From: Pseudonocardia halophobica
Lineage (GTDB): Bacteria > Actinomycetota > Actinomycetes > Mycobacteriales > Pseudonocardiaceae
Assembly (NCBI RefSeq): GCF_027922425.1
Contig: NZ_BSFQ01000002.1
Coordinates: forward strand, 186,001 to 250,000
Length of the DNA: 64,000 bases
Direction of reading: 5' to 3'
Position 1 is the stretch's first letter; every line of letters begins with the position of its first letter. The translations under genes and the position numbers were made by a program. Below the pieces are notes generated by a model that ran no database searches, had not been told where the DNA came from, and worked only from the letters and a program-made list of their open reading frames with translations. This document shows, piece after piece, positions 1-8,496 of the stretch.

Positions 1-10
1 CGTCCCGGCC

Positions 11-427
11 ATGACGCGCAGCACACCCGCTGGCGAGCAGGGTCGACAGCGGAAGCCCACTGCCGGGGGAGCGGCAGCGGGAGCGGTGCTCCGGGCGGCC
101 GCGACGGAGCTGCGGGCGTCGTGCAGGGCCGCGGCCCGTGGCCCGTGGCGATGGGCCGGCCCCGACCCCGAGGTCGTCGGGGAGGAAGGGCACGGGCATC
201 CGCTGAGCGCGAAGGACCTGGCGCCCCCCTCGTCCCGCGTCGTCGTGGGGCCCACGGCGGCCGGGCCGACGCGGGTCGGCCACGTGAGGGATCCGCGTAT
301 CGCCGAAGCGTTGGCCGACCTCCTCACCGCCCTCGCGGACCAGGCGGAGCGACCGGGCACCGACGCCGCCGCGGAGCCCTACCGGTCGGCGCTCGCGGTG
401 GCCGCCGCACTACGGGCCGAGCGGTAG
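11..427 (+). CDS. hypothetical protein, possibly N-terminally incomplete
   Basis: 138 codons with the strong G/C third-position bias of the neighbours. I recognise no family. The first half is rich in Ala, Gly and Arg; the last 50 residues look like a short amphipathic helical region (RIAEALADLLTALADQAE). The frame stays open to the window edge upstream of the ATG, so the true start may lie outside. The last 49 bases overlap, tail to tail, the end of the persulfide dioxygenase gene. It could be spurious; the helical C-terminus is the main argument that it is real. Confidence 0.4.
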   Translation: MTRSTPAGEQGRQRKPTAGGAAAGAVLRAAATELRASCRAAARGPWRWAGPDPEVVGEEGHGHPLSAKDLAPPSSRVVVGPTAAGPTRVGHVRDPRIAEALADLLTALADQAERPGTDAAAEPYRSALAVAAALRAER

Positions 428-1797
428 GACGTCCCGAGGGCGGCCCAGGCTCCGTACCCGCCGAGCAGGTCGGACACGTCGGCGAACCCGGCGCGGCGCA
501 ACAGCGAGGCGGCCACGCTGGAGCGGTAGCCGCCGGCGCAGTAGGCGACCACGGGCCGGTCCGACGGGATCTCGGCGAGGCGCTTCGGCAGCTGCGCGAG
601 CGGGATGTGCCAGGCGCCCGGGATCGCACCCCGAGCGAGCTCACCGGAGTTGCGGACGTCGACCACGACCGGACGCACCGGCCCGTGCAGCGCCTCGGTG
701 AGCTGTGGAGCGGTCACCCGGCTGGCGCGCGCGATGCGCCCCGGCGCGTCGACGAACGCATCCTCGGGCTGGCGCAGGTAGCCGGCGACGCGGTCGAACC
801 CTATGCGAGCGAGCCGCACCACGATCTCCTCCTCGCGGTCCTGCGGGGCGACCACGACGACCTGCTCGTCCGGGCGCACGACCGTGCCCGCGCTCTCGGC
901 GAACCGACCGTCGGCCGGGACGTTCAGTGAGCCGGCCAGGTACCCGGCGGCGAACTCCTGCGGGTCTCGGGCGTCGACCACCACCGCCCCGGCCTCCTGC
1001 AGCCGGAGCACCTCGGCCAGGTCGAGCGGCTGAGCGTGCCGGGCGGGGTCGAACACCTCGTGGGCGCGGCGGTTGAGCACCGCGTCGTAGACGAAGTAGT
1101 CCGGCGCCGCCGGCTGACCGGCAGTCACCAGGGCGACGAAGTCCTCCTCGTCCATCGGCCGGCACGCGTAGTTCCCGGTCCGCTGCTCGCCGATGGTCGA
1201 CGAGCGCTCGGTGGAGAGGTTCTTCCCGCAGGCCGAGCCGGCGCCGTGGGCCGGGAAGACCCGGACCCGGTCGGGCAGGGTCATCAGCCGGAGAACCGAG
1301 GCGTACAGCATCCGGCCGAGGTCGTCGGCGGTGTGTCCGATCGAGGCGAGCAGATCGGGCCGCCCGACGTCGCCGATGAACAGCGCGTCCCCGGTGAGCA
1401 CGCCGTAGGGCACCTCGTCGCCGGCGTGTTCGTACACGAGAACGCTGATCGACTCGGGGGTGTGCCCGGGTGTCTCCCAGATCTCGAGGACCACGTCGCC
1501 CAGCGCGACGCGTTCGCCGTCGGCGAGGTGTCGCACGGGGAACTCGGCCTGAGCCCGGGAACCGAACCCGATCCACGCCCCCGTGGCCTGCGCCAGCTCG
1601 AGATGACCGGCCAGGAAGTCCGCGTGGAAGTGCGTGTCGATCACCCCGACGATCCGCAGCCCGTGCGCCTGCGCGTCGGCGAGGTACTCGCCCACGTCAC
1701 GGCGGGGGTCGACGACGACCGCCTGCCCCGTCGTCTCGTCCCCGACCAGGTACGACGCCTGGGACAGGCAGTCCAGGTAGTACTGGGTGAAGATCAT
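379..1797 (-). CDS. persulfide dioxygenase-type MBL hydrolase fused to two rhodanese domains
   Basis: 472-aa cytoplasmic protein. Residues 1-240 are a metallo-beta-lactamase fold with the iron site THFHADFLAGH (H56, H58, D60) and a later GHTPES histidine, the ETHE1/CstB-type glutathione- or protein-persulfide dioxygenase signature. Two rhodanese domains follow. The first (about 265-365) lacks the catalytic Cys loop and looks structural. The second has C420 in AYCAGGYRSS and should be active. The frame opens at 1968, but ATG at 1797 starts the conserved MIFTQYYLDC and has GAGGAGGGC before it. Probable role: oxidation of sulfane sulfur to sulfite, then sulfur transfer. The neighbouring TauE-like exporter could remove the sulfite. 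A CstR-type operator candidate lies 40 bp upstream. Confidence 0.9.
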   Translation of the reverse strand: MIFTQYYLDCLSQASYLVGDETTGQAVVVDPRRDVGEYLADAQAHGLRIVGVIDTHFHADFLAGHLELAQATGAWIGFGSRAQAEFPVRHLADGERVALGDVVLEIWETPGHTPESISVLVYEHAGDEVPYGVLTGDALFIGDVGRPDLLASIGHTADDLGRMLYASVLRLMTLPDRVRVFPAHGAGSACGKNLSTERSSTIGEQRTGNYACRPMDEEDFVALVTAGQPAAPDYFVYDAVLNRRAHEVFDPARHAQPLDLAEVLRLQEAGAVVVDARDPQEFAAGYLAGSLNVPADGRFAESAGTVVRPDEQVVVVAPQDREEEIVVRLARIGFDRVAGYLRQPEDAFVDAPGRIARASRVTAPQLTEALHGPVRPVVVDVRNSGELARGAIPGAWHIPLAQLPKRLAEIPSDRPVVAYCAGGYRSSVAASLLRRAGFADVSDLLGGYGAWAALGTSYRSARSAAATASADR

Positions 1798-1836
1798 GGC
1801 CGCCCTCCTCGCTCGTGGGTGTACTGACACCAGGGG

Positions 1837-1850
1837 AACCCCCGCGGGTA
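1837..1850. promoter_or_regulatory. candidate CstR-type operator, upstream of the persulfide dioxygenase
   Basis: AACCCCCGCGGGTA fits the pattern WACCCC-NNN-GGGTA also found at 7957 and 8308. It lies 40 bp before the ATG at 1797, in the 187-bp gap after the exporter gene. The repeat is seen directly; binding by the CstR-like protein is inferred. Confidence 0.5.
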
Positions 1851-1984
1851 TGGCACCTCTTCCCGGCGATCGGCCCGTCCTCGGTGGGCGAAGGGCCCGA
1901 CGTCCGGCGAGTCCGTTGACCTCTTCGCTCGTCGCCGCGCCCGGGGTGTTGCCGACCGTCGCCTGCACCGGGGGTTGCGGGTGA

Positions 1985-2860
1985 TCAGAGGGCCAGCAGG
2001 TTCCGGACGCCGACGAACAACCCGACCGCGACGAGCAGCCACGCGAACGCGATCCCGAGGGTGCGCCCGGAGAGCCGGTCGGAGATCCGCTTGCCGAGCA
2101 GGGTGCCGACCACGGCGGCCAGGGTGAACGGCACGACGACCCGCCAGTCGAGGTGCAGGGCGCCGAGGCGCGAGACCATCGACGAAACCGAGTTCAGCGC
2201 GATGATCAGCAGCGACGTGCCGATCGCGAGGGTCATCGGCATCCGGAGCATGATCACCAGCACCGGCACCACGAGGAACCCGCCGCCGACGCCGAGGAAG
2301 CCGGTGAGGAAGCCGACCGAGGCGCCTCCCACGGCGACCTTGGCCGCGGTGGCGAGGAGCGGACCTGCCCGCGACCGCCTCTCCGTCGCCAGGGCCGTCC
2401 CGGCCGTCCCCGGATCGGAGGCGGGTGCGGTCGCGGTGCCGCCGGGACCGTCCGCTTCGTCGCCGGTCGGGTCCGTCGCGGCGTGCTCGGCGGCCCGTCG
2501 CCTGCCGCGAGCGTCGAGCAGCATCGCCATCGCGGCGACCAGGGTCAGGCCGGCGAAGGCGAGCATGAGGGTGGGTTGGTCGACGCGCCGGTTGAGGGCG
2601 GTGCCCAGCCAGGCCGCCGGGATCCCGACGACGCCGAACATCACGCCCGTCCGCCAGTCGACACCCCCGGACCGGGCGCGCGCGATCACGCCGACGGTGG
2701 CCGTGACGCCGACGATGACCACGCTGGCCGTGGTCGCGGCCTGGGCAGGCTGCCCCAGCAGGTAGACCAGAGCGGGCACCGTGAGGACCCCACCGCCGCC
2801 GCCGAGGCCGCCGATGACGGCGCCCATGACGAGCCCGAGCAGCGCCGCCAGGACGATCAT
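1985..2860 (-). CDS. TauE/SafE family sulfite/organosulfonate exporter
   Basis: 291-aa polytopic membrane protein with two homologous halves, each starting with a glycine-rich loop typical of TauE/SafE (GAVIGGLGGGGGVLTVP near residue 15 and GFLTGFLGVGGGFLVVP in the second half). The halves are joined by a charged cytoplasmic linker rich in A, T and D. Family members export sulfite, sulfoacetate or related anions. The start ATG at 2860 overlaps the stop of the upstream rhodanese by one base (TGATG), so the two are probably translationally coupled. Next to a persulfide dioxygenase, sulfite efflux is the natural reading. Confidence 0.88.
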   Translation of the reverse strand: MIVLAALLGLVMGAVIGGLGGGGGVLTVPALVYLLGQPAQAATTASVVIVGVTATVGVIARARSGGVDWRTGVMFGVVGIPAAWLGTALNRRVDQPTLMLAFAGLTLVAAMAMLLDARGRRRAAEHAATDPTGDEADGPGGTATAPASDPGTAGTALATERRSRAGPLLATAAKVAVGGASVGFLTGFLGVGGGFLVVPVLVIMLRMPMTLAIGTSLLIIALNSVSSMVSRLGALHLDWRVVVPFTLAAVVGTLLGKRISDRLSGRTLGIAFAWLLVAVGLFVGVRNLLAL

Positions 2861-3201
2861 CAGGCCACGCCGCCCGGCGTGCCGTCGTCCCGGACGACGA
2901 CCCCGCCCTGCGCCGCCCACGCCTGCATGCCTCCGGCGAGGTTGCGCACGTCCCGCCCCGCGGCGGCGAGCAGCCGCGCGGCCTCCCCGGAGCGGCGGCC
3001 GGAGCGGCACACCGCCACGACGATCCGGTCCGCGGGGACGGCCGACGGGTCGACCGCGAGCAGCGGCAGGTGGACCGCGCCGGGGATGTGGCCGGCCGCC
3101 CACTCGGCGGGCTCGCGGACGTCGAGCAGGAGGGCCCCCTGCGCGGCGAGTGCCTGCGCCTCGGTGGGGTCGACCTCGCCGACCGGGTCTGCTGCGCTCA
3201 T
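2860..3201 (-). CDS. single-domain rhodanese sulfurtransferase
   Basis: 113-aa cytoplasmic rhodanese with DVREPAEWAAGHIPGA and the active-site loop AVCRSGRRSG (Cys near residue 65), followed by the C-terminal NLAGGMQAW motif. It transfers sulfane sulfur between thiosulfate or persulfides and thiol acceptors. The frame reaches an upstream ATG at 3261, but the ATG at 3201 fits the usual domain start and has GAGGACC before it. A TACATT sequence near 3246-3251 on the minus strand could be a -10 element. It is first in a two-gene unit with the TauE-like exporter. No CstR-type operator was seen here. Confidence 0.88.
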   Translation of the reverse strand: MSAADPVGEVDPTEAQALAAQGALLLDVREPAEWAAGHIPGAVHLPLLAVDPSAVPADRIVVAVCRSGRRSGEAARLLAAAGRDVRNLAGGMQAWAAQGGVVVRDDGTPGGVA

Positions 3202-3306
3202 GATGCGGTCCTCAGTCCTGCTCTCACTTAATGGGAGAAGCTGCCCGTAATGTACGGTCATTTGACGGGGTGCGGCAAGCGACGTCGTACGCGCGGCGGG
3301 ACGGGG

Positions 3307-3723
3307 CTACGGCTGGGTGGAGCCGCGCGCGGCGAGGCCGGAGTCCGGACCGTCCTGCCGGTCCGTCGATGTCGACGCGGCGGCGAACTCGCGGAAGGCG
3401 TCGAAGGCGCGCGGGGCGTACACCGTGGCCGGCCCGCCGTTCATCAGGATCGCGACGCCGAGCGCCTCGGCCACCTGGGCCTCGCTCGCGCCATGGGCTG
3501 CCGCGCCCTGGGCGTGCGCCGCGATGCAGCCGTCGCACTCCCTGGTCACCGCGATCGCGAGTGCGACGAGCTCCTTCGTGCGCCGGTCCAGGGCGCCCTC
3601 GGCCAGCGCGGCCTCGTGCAGCCCGGCGTAGCCGCGGTAGACCGCGGGGATCGCCCGGCGCAGCTGCCGACCCAGCTCGCGCACGTCGTCCCGGACCGCC
3701 GCGCCGTGCTCGTGGTGTCCCAT
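3307..3723 (-). CDS. carboxymuconolactone decarboxylase / AhpD-like protein
   Basis: 138-aa all-helical protein of the CMD/AhpD superfamily. The redox motif CDGCIAAH (CxxCxxxH) is intact, so an AhpD-like peroxidatic or disulfide-reductase role is more likely than muconolactone decarboxylation. NGGPATVYAPRAFDAF at the C-terminus is typical of the small CMD subfamily in sulfur and peroxide-stress clusters. The start ATG at 3723 has GGGGAGG eight bases before it. It lies alone between the rhodanese unit and a 0.6-kb gap. A thiol-redox function fits the surrounding persulfide genes. Confidence 0.82.
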   Translation of the reverse strand: MGHHEHGAAVRDDVRELGRQLRRAIPAVYRGYAGLHEAALAEGALDRRTKELVALAIAVTRECDGCIAAHAQGAAAHGASEAQVAEALGVAILMNGGPATVYAPRAFDAFREFAAASTSTDRQDGPDSGLAARGSTQP

Positions 3724-4081
3724 CCCCGACCTCCCCGTCCTCGGCGGGACCTGCTCCCGACCGTCGAGTCTCGCGGGCTTCCCCGTCCCCGTCCCCGGTC
3801 GGAGGAACGGCGACCGGGCGTCCTTCGACCCGATCCGGGCGCCGGACGGCCCCGACCGGAGTGCAGGATCGTCACATCCCCTTGTCGTCGGGGCGGGGCG
3901 GATGGTGAGCTGGTCCGGTGAGCTCTCGGGGCAGGTCGACGCCGCACGCGTTCTGCGTGTGCCTCCTGGCGGCGGACCAGCTCTCGGTCGACGACCGGCG
4001 CTGTCGCCCGCAGTCGTAGCGCCGCCGGTCGAGCCGGGCCGGCGCCCGTCGTCCGTACCGACCAGACCCCGAGGACCCGCC
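3724..4081. other. gap with no supported gene
   Basis: 358 bp between the AhpD-like gene and a small plus-strand ORF. The frame of the small ORF extends back to 3902, but that part has irregular third positions. I see no clear promoter, repeat or gene remnant. Confidence 0.4.
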
Positions 4082-4273
4082 GTGCCTGCCGACGCCCGCT
4101 CCGCCGCCACCCCTCGCGTGCCCGTCCCGGGCACTGAGCGAGGCCGTCCGGCCCCCGACCTGTACACGGCCGAGCCGGAGCCGCCCCGTGGCGTGCCGGC
4201 CCGGTGGGTGTCGCTGGTGTGGCGCATCGGCGCCGCGGTCCGGGCGGCGCACTCGTCGTCCGTCCCCTTCTGA
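4082..4273 (+). CDS. small hypothetical protein
   Basis: 63 codons from GTG at 4082, preceded by GAGGACCCGCC, ending in TGA at 4273. The frame opens further back at 3902, but high G/C in third positions begins only at this GTG. The protein has a Pro-rich N-terminal half and an amphipathic C-terminus (WVSLVWRIGAAVRAAH). No family is recognised. It converges on the multicopper oxidase gene. Existence rests on codon bias and the ribosome site only. Confidence 0.4.
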   Translation: MPADARSAATPRVPVPGTERGRPAPDLYTAEPEPPRGVPARWVSLVWRIGAAVRAAHSSSVPF

Positions 4274-4309
4274 CCGCCCGGCCCGACGCGGCCCCGCCCG
4301 ATCGGGGTC

Positions 4310-5767
4310 TCACCGGACCACGACCGTGGCCATCATCCCGGCGTCCTCGTGATCGAGGATGTGGCAGTGGTACACGCTGCGGCCGGTGTGGGTGGTGAAC
4401 GCGATCCGCACCCTGACCCAGCCGCCCGCCGGCACGAGCACCACGTCCTGGGGGACGCCGGTCGTCGGCCTGCCGTCGCTGGCGGCGACCACCGTGAACG
4501 GCCAGATGTGCAGGTGGAACGGATGGGCGAGCGGACCGGAGTTGAGGACCGTCCACTCCTCGACGGTGCCGGCCGCCACGACCTGGTCGTCGCGGTCCGG
4601 GTCGAACGGGCGCCCGTCGATCGTCATGCGCGCCTGCCCGCCGCCCCCCATGGGGCCGCCCATGCCCATCTGGAACGTCGTGGACCGCCGCGCGGTGGCG
4701 GGCGCGACCGCGGGCTCGGCGGGCAGTGTCGCCGGCAAGGCGGGCGCGGACGCCGCCGGCCCGTCGACGACGAGGGTGGCGAGGGTGACCGGCTCGCCGG
4801 ACCGCGAGCCGGCCATCATGCCGTTCCCGCGGTCGACGGGGTCGAGGATCAAGCGGAAGCGCCCGGCCACCACGGGTGAGACGACGACGTCCATCCGGTT
4901 GCCCGGCGCGAGTACCGCCTGCCCGTCCGTGACCGGCGCCGGGAGGAAGGTGCCGTCCTGCGCGATCCGCGCGAGCGGGTGGCCCTCCACCCGCAGCATG
5001 AACACCCGCGAGGTGCAGGCGTTGACGATCCGCCAGCGCTGGGCGTGGCCGGCCGTGGCCGGCACCACCGGCCGGTGCTGCCCGTTGACCAGCACCAGGT
5101 CGCCCTCGCGTCCCTGCATCCGGTCCATGGCGCCTACGGCGGCGACCGAGCCGTCCGGATCGAGCGTGATGTCGGTGACGAGCAGGACCCGGTCGTCGGC
5201 CACGGGGAGCGCCGGACCGCCGTCGACGAGCAGGGCGCCGGCGAGGCCACCGAAGAGCTGGTCGGCGACCATGCCGTGGTGGTGCGGGTGGTACCACTGC
5301 GTGCCGGGCGGGTGGTGGGCGGGAACGCGGAAGCGGTAGTCGAACGACGCGCCCGGTTCGATCCGCACGAAGGGGTTGTCGCCGTCGCCCTGTGGGGAGA
5401 CCCGCAGGCCGTGGGTGTGCAGGTTGGTGGGCTGGTCCAGGTGGTTGGTCATCCGCACCGCCAGCTCGTCGCCCGGCCGTACCCGCAGCGTCGGCCCCGG
5501 CGAGGAGCCGTTGAACCCGAGGGCGCGGGTCTCACGGCCCGCGATCCGCACTCCCGCGGCCGCGACCAGCTCGACGTCCAACCGGCCGTCCCGGCCGACC
5601 AGCTCGGCGGGCCGGGCGAGCTCCTCGTCCGTGGAGCCGCCCGGGACCTGGCCGCCCGCCCGCGCGGTCGGTCCGTCCGTGGCCACCCAGCCGGCGGCGC
5701 CTGCGATCACGGCCGCGATCCCGGCGCCGCCGAGCGCGAGTGCCCGGCGGCGGCTGATACGCGTCAA
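4310..5767 (-). CDS. multicopper oxidase, Tat-exported, laccase/CueO-like
   Basis: 485 aa. A twin-arginine signal (SRRRALALGGAG then a hydrophobic run) directs folded export. Three cupredoxin domains carry all four HxH copper motifs: HTHGL and WYHPHHHG in the first, HPFHLH and VYHCHILDHEDAGM in the last, giving T1 and trinuclear sites. A Met/Gly segment (QMGMGGPMGGGG) in the third domain resembles the Met-rich loops of cuprous oxidases. The frame extends to ATG 5866, but TTG at 5767, with GGAGGGA eight bases before it, places the signal peptide correctly. It follows the membrane rhodanese by 88 bp on the same strand. Possible roles are Cu(I) oxidation or phenol oxidation; the substrate cannot be read from sequence. 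Confidence 0.9.
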   Translation of the reverse strand: MTRISRRRALALGGAGIAAVIAGAAGWVATDGPTARAGGQVPGGSTDEELARPAELVGRDGRLDVELVAAAGVRIAGRETRALGFNGSSPGPTLRVRPGDELAVRMTNHLDQPTNLHTHGLRVSPQGDGDNPFVRIEPGASFDYRFRVPAHHPPGTQWYHPHHHGMVADQLFGGLAGALLVDGGPALPVADDRVLLVTDITLDPDGSVAAVGAMDRMQGREGDLVLVNGQHRPVVPATAGHAQRWRIVNACTSRVFMLRVEGHPLARIAQDGTFLPAPVTDGQAVLAPGNRMDVVVSPVVAGRFRLILDPVDRGNGMMAGSRSGEPVTLATLVVDGPAASAPALPATLPAEPAVAPATARRSTTFQMGMGGPMGGGGQARMTIDGRPFDPDRDDQVVAAGTVEEWTVLNSGPLAHPFHLHIWPFTVVAASDGRPTTGVPQDVVLVPAGGWVRVRIAFTTHTGRSVYHCHILDHEDAGMMATVVVR

Positions 5768-5855
5768 CGCTCGTGCTCCCTCCACTCGCCACGGTGTCCG
5801 CGGGACCGATCCTCGGAGCAGGGGAGAAGGGCCCCTGCACCGCGGCTGTGGTCCG

Positions 5856-6482
5856 CTACCGCTCACCTCGTCGGCCGTCCCGGGCGAGCGTCTCGAGGAC
5901 GCGGGCCGGGTCGACGGACTCGCCGCTGCGGTTGTAGGGGAGCGCGGACAGCAGCCGGGCCATGGCGCAGGTGTCGGTGAGCGCCGAGACGGTCAGCCCC
6001 GCGCCGATCGCCCCGGCGAGCGCGACCACGGGGCGCTTCCACAGGCTGCCCAGGACCCCGGCGGTGACGAGGGTCCCGGCGACCAGGCGGACCTGCCGTT
6101 CGAGCGCCCACCGGGCCCGGCCGCGCACGACCTCGCCGCCGGCCCGCTCGAAGGCCGGAAGGCCGCCGTCGAGGACGTGCAGGTCGCCCATCCCGACCGC
6201 GGCCAGGCGGCGCTGGGCGTCGGTGGCCCGGACCCCGGACTGGCAGACCAGCACGGTGCGGTGGCCGACACGTTCGGCGACCTGGGCGGCGTGCTCGCCG
6301 AGCAGGGGCAGCGGCACGTTGTAGGAGCCGTGGACGTGCACGGTTCCGAACTCGGCCGGACTGCGGACGTCGATGATCGTGAGGCGCTCGGAGGCCTCCA
6401 TCCAGGTCTGCAGGGTCCGGGGGTCGACGGTGTGGCCGGGTGCGGGGCCGGCGGTACCGCCGGAGGGGGCGTCGGTGGTCAC
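5856..6482 (-). CDS. membrane-anchored rhodanese (rhodanese-DUF2892, YgaP-like)
   Basis: 208 aa from GTG 6482 (GGAGG five bases upstream). Residues 28-125 are a rhodanese with LTIIDVRSPAEF and the catalytic loop VCQSGVRA (Cys80). Residues 130-180 form two membrane helices of the DUF2892 type ending in DTCAMARLLSALPYN, as in YgaP. The enzyme presents sulfurtransferase activity at the inner face of the membrane. It lies 41 bp downstream of the MBL-rhodanese fusion and is probably co-transcribed with it, so it should share control by the operator at 7957. Confidence 0.9.
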   Translation of the reverse strand: MTTDAPSGGTAGPAPGHTVDPRTLQTWMEASERLTIIDVRSPAEFGTVHVHGSYNVPLPLLGEHAAQVAERVGHRTVLVCQSGVRATDAQRRLAAVGMGDLHVLDGGLPAFERAGGEVVRGRARWALERQVRLVAGTLVTAGVLGSLWKRPVVALAGAIGAGLTVSALTDTCAMARLLSALPYNRSGESVDPARVLETLARDGRRGER

Positions 6483-6523
6483 TGGTCCTCCGGTCGTCGT
6501 GTGGTCGGGAAGGGCGCCGGGAT

Positions 6524-7939
6524 CTACCGGGCCCGGGCGGGCTCGGGCTGCGCGGCGTGCAGCCCGGCGTCGGCGGCGTGGGCGTAGTCGTCGTCGACCA
6601 GGACGAGGTCGCGGCCGGGGCGGTCGAGGATCGACGCGGCGATCGAGGCGCGGTAGCCGGAGCCGCAGTAGACCCACACCTCGCCGTCGGGGACCTCGTC
6701 GACGCGTTCGGTGAGCTCGTGGATCGGGATGTGGAGCGAGCCGCGGACCCCGCCGCCGGCGCGCTCGTCGTCGCGGCGGGCGTCGAGCACGGTGAACGCT
6801 CCCGGCCGGTCGGCCAGGGCGGCGGCGAGCCCGGCGAAGTCGCTGACCGGGTAGGAACGCAACGGCTGTCCGTCGGCGAGCTCGTCGATCTCGCCGTAGG
6901 CCATGCCGGCGAGCCGGTCGATGCCGATCCGGACGAGCTCGCGGCGGGCCTGGGTGACCTGCTCGACCGACTCCCCGATCAGCGTCAGCGGGGCACCCCA
7001 CGGGTAGAGCCAGCCCAGGTAGGTCAGGAAGTTGGTGGACAGCTCGAACCCGAGCGAGCCGGCCAGGTGCCCGGCGGCGAACGCGGTGCGCTCGCGCAGG
7101 TCGACCACCCACTCCCCGGCCTCGATCCGCCGCCTCAGCTCGGCCGGGTCGACCGGCTCGGGCAGCGACAGGTCGACCGGGGCGGCGCCCGCGCGGTTGA
7201 GCGGGCTCATGTGGGCGTAGTAGGCCGGGTACGCGGCGAGCCCGGCGATCAGGGTGTCGACGTAGTCTCGCTCGGCCAGGGTCAGCGCTGGGTTGACCTC
7301 GGCCTGCGCGCCGACCGTGGAGGCGTCGCCGCTGGTCGGGGTGGCCGAGCAGAAGCTGCCGAACCCGTGGGTCGGGTAGACCGGGGTGTCGGCGGGTAGC
7401 TCGGCGGCCAGCCGGCGTACCGAGTGGTACTGGGCGTGGGTGAGCGCCTCGGTGTCCTCCGGGCGCACGAGGTCGGTGCGCCCGGTGGCGCCGTAGAGCA
7501 TCGAGCCGCCGGTGAACACGCCGTGGACCCGTCGGTCGGCGTCCTGCAGGACGTAGCTGACGTGGTGGTGGGTGTGCCCGGGGGTGTGCAGCACCCGCAG
7601 CCGCATCCGGCCCGCCTCCAGCACCTCGCCGTCGGCGACGGGCCGGAACTCGAACTCCAGCTCGTCCCCGCTCGCGAGCACGTACGTGGCCCCGGTGGTA
7701 CGGGCCAGCTCGAGGCCGCCGGAGACGTAGTCGTTGTGCACGTGGGTCTCCACCGCGAGCGTCAGCCGCAGCCCGCCCGCGTCGAGCAGCCCGGTGATCC
7801 GGTCGATGTCGCGTTGCGGGTCCACCACGACCGCGGTCTCGCCGTCGTGGATCAGGTAGCTGCGGTCGCCGAGGCTGGTGGTCTCGATCGTCTCGACCCG
7901 GAACGCGGCCGGGTCGGTCGTCCGGTTCTCGTCGGTCAT
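6524..7939 (-). CDS. MBL-fold hydrolase with two rhodanese domains (CstB-like)
   Basis: 471 aa. The MBL domain (1-250) has the iron motif THVHNDYVSGG (H66, H68, D70) and GHTHHHVSY. The first rhodanese (about 270-360) has no Cys loop. The second ends with C425 in VYCGSGYRAS and should be active. This is a second, divergent paralogue of the protein at 379-1797; in CstB-type enzymes such fusions oxidise persulfides and handle thiosulfate. ATG at 7948 is one base from GGAAGG and unlikely; ATG at 7939 has a 9-base spacing. A CstR-type operator is only 18 bp upstream, between it and the sensor gene. Confidence 0.88.
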   Translation of the reverse strand: MTDENRTTDPAAFRVETIETTSLGDRSYLIHDGETAVVVDPQRDIDRITGLLDAGGLRLTLAVETHVHNDYVSGGLELARTTGATYVLASGDELEFEFRPVADGEVLEAGRMRLRVLHTPGHTHHHVSYVLQDADRRVHGVFTGGSMLYGATGRTDLVRPEDTEALTHAQYHSVRRLAAELPADTPVYPTHGFGSFCSATPTSGDASTVGAQAEVNPALTLAERDYVDTLIAGLAAYPAYYAHMSPLNRAGAAPVDLSLPEPVDPAELRRRIEAGEWVVDLRERTAFAAGHLAGSLGFELSTNFLTYLGWLYPWGAPLTLIGESVEQVTQARRELVRIGIDRLAGMAYGEIDELADGQPLRSYPVSDFAGLAAALADRPGAFTVLDARRDDERAGGGVRGSLHIPIHELTERVDEVPDGEVWVYCGSGYRASIAASILDRPGRDLVLVDDDYAHAADAGLHAAQPEPARAR

Positions 7940-7956
7940 ATTCGCCATTCCTTCCC

Positions 7957-7970
7957 TACCCCGTAGGGTA
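7957..7970. promoter_or_regulatory. CstR-type operator between the sensor gene and the MBL-rhodanese gene
   Basis: TACCCCGTAGGGTA, an almost perfect dyad, lies 18 bp before the MBL-rhodanese ATG at 7939. It shares 12 of 14 bases with the site at 8308. CsoR-family proteins bind G/C-tract dyads of this form; binding by this particular sensor is inferred. Confidence 0.65.
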
Positions 7971-8012
7971 TCTAGGATCGATGGGTCGGCGCCGGTCTCC
8001 GGCGGGCCGGGG

Positions 8013-8339
<327 letters not shown>

Positions 8340-8408
8340 TCAGCACGCTCCCGGCATGGCGACAGCCGGTCGACCTGTCCCCCCGAATCGGGAACGGGCG
8401 CCGTGCCG

Positions 8409-8422
8409 AGGTCCAAGGTCCC
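8409..8422. promoter_or_regulatory. DosR-like box upstream of a universal stress protein gene
   Basis: On the minus strand this reads GGGACCTTGGACCT, close to the recurring GGGACCTTNGGTCCC pattern of this island. It is 75 bp before the USP start at 8497. Confidence 0.45.
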
Positions 8423-8496
8423 ACGACGGCGGGTCGATGCGCAGCGGCGCCGCGACCGCGTGCGCTGGATGCTCAGGACGAGGAAGGGAGCCACTC

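Noticed and set aside
3231..3921. Plus-strand frames over the rhodanese promoter and AhpD-like gene.
   Set aside because: They are antisense to a gene with clear catalytic motifs and are Arg/Pro-rich.
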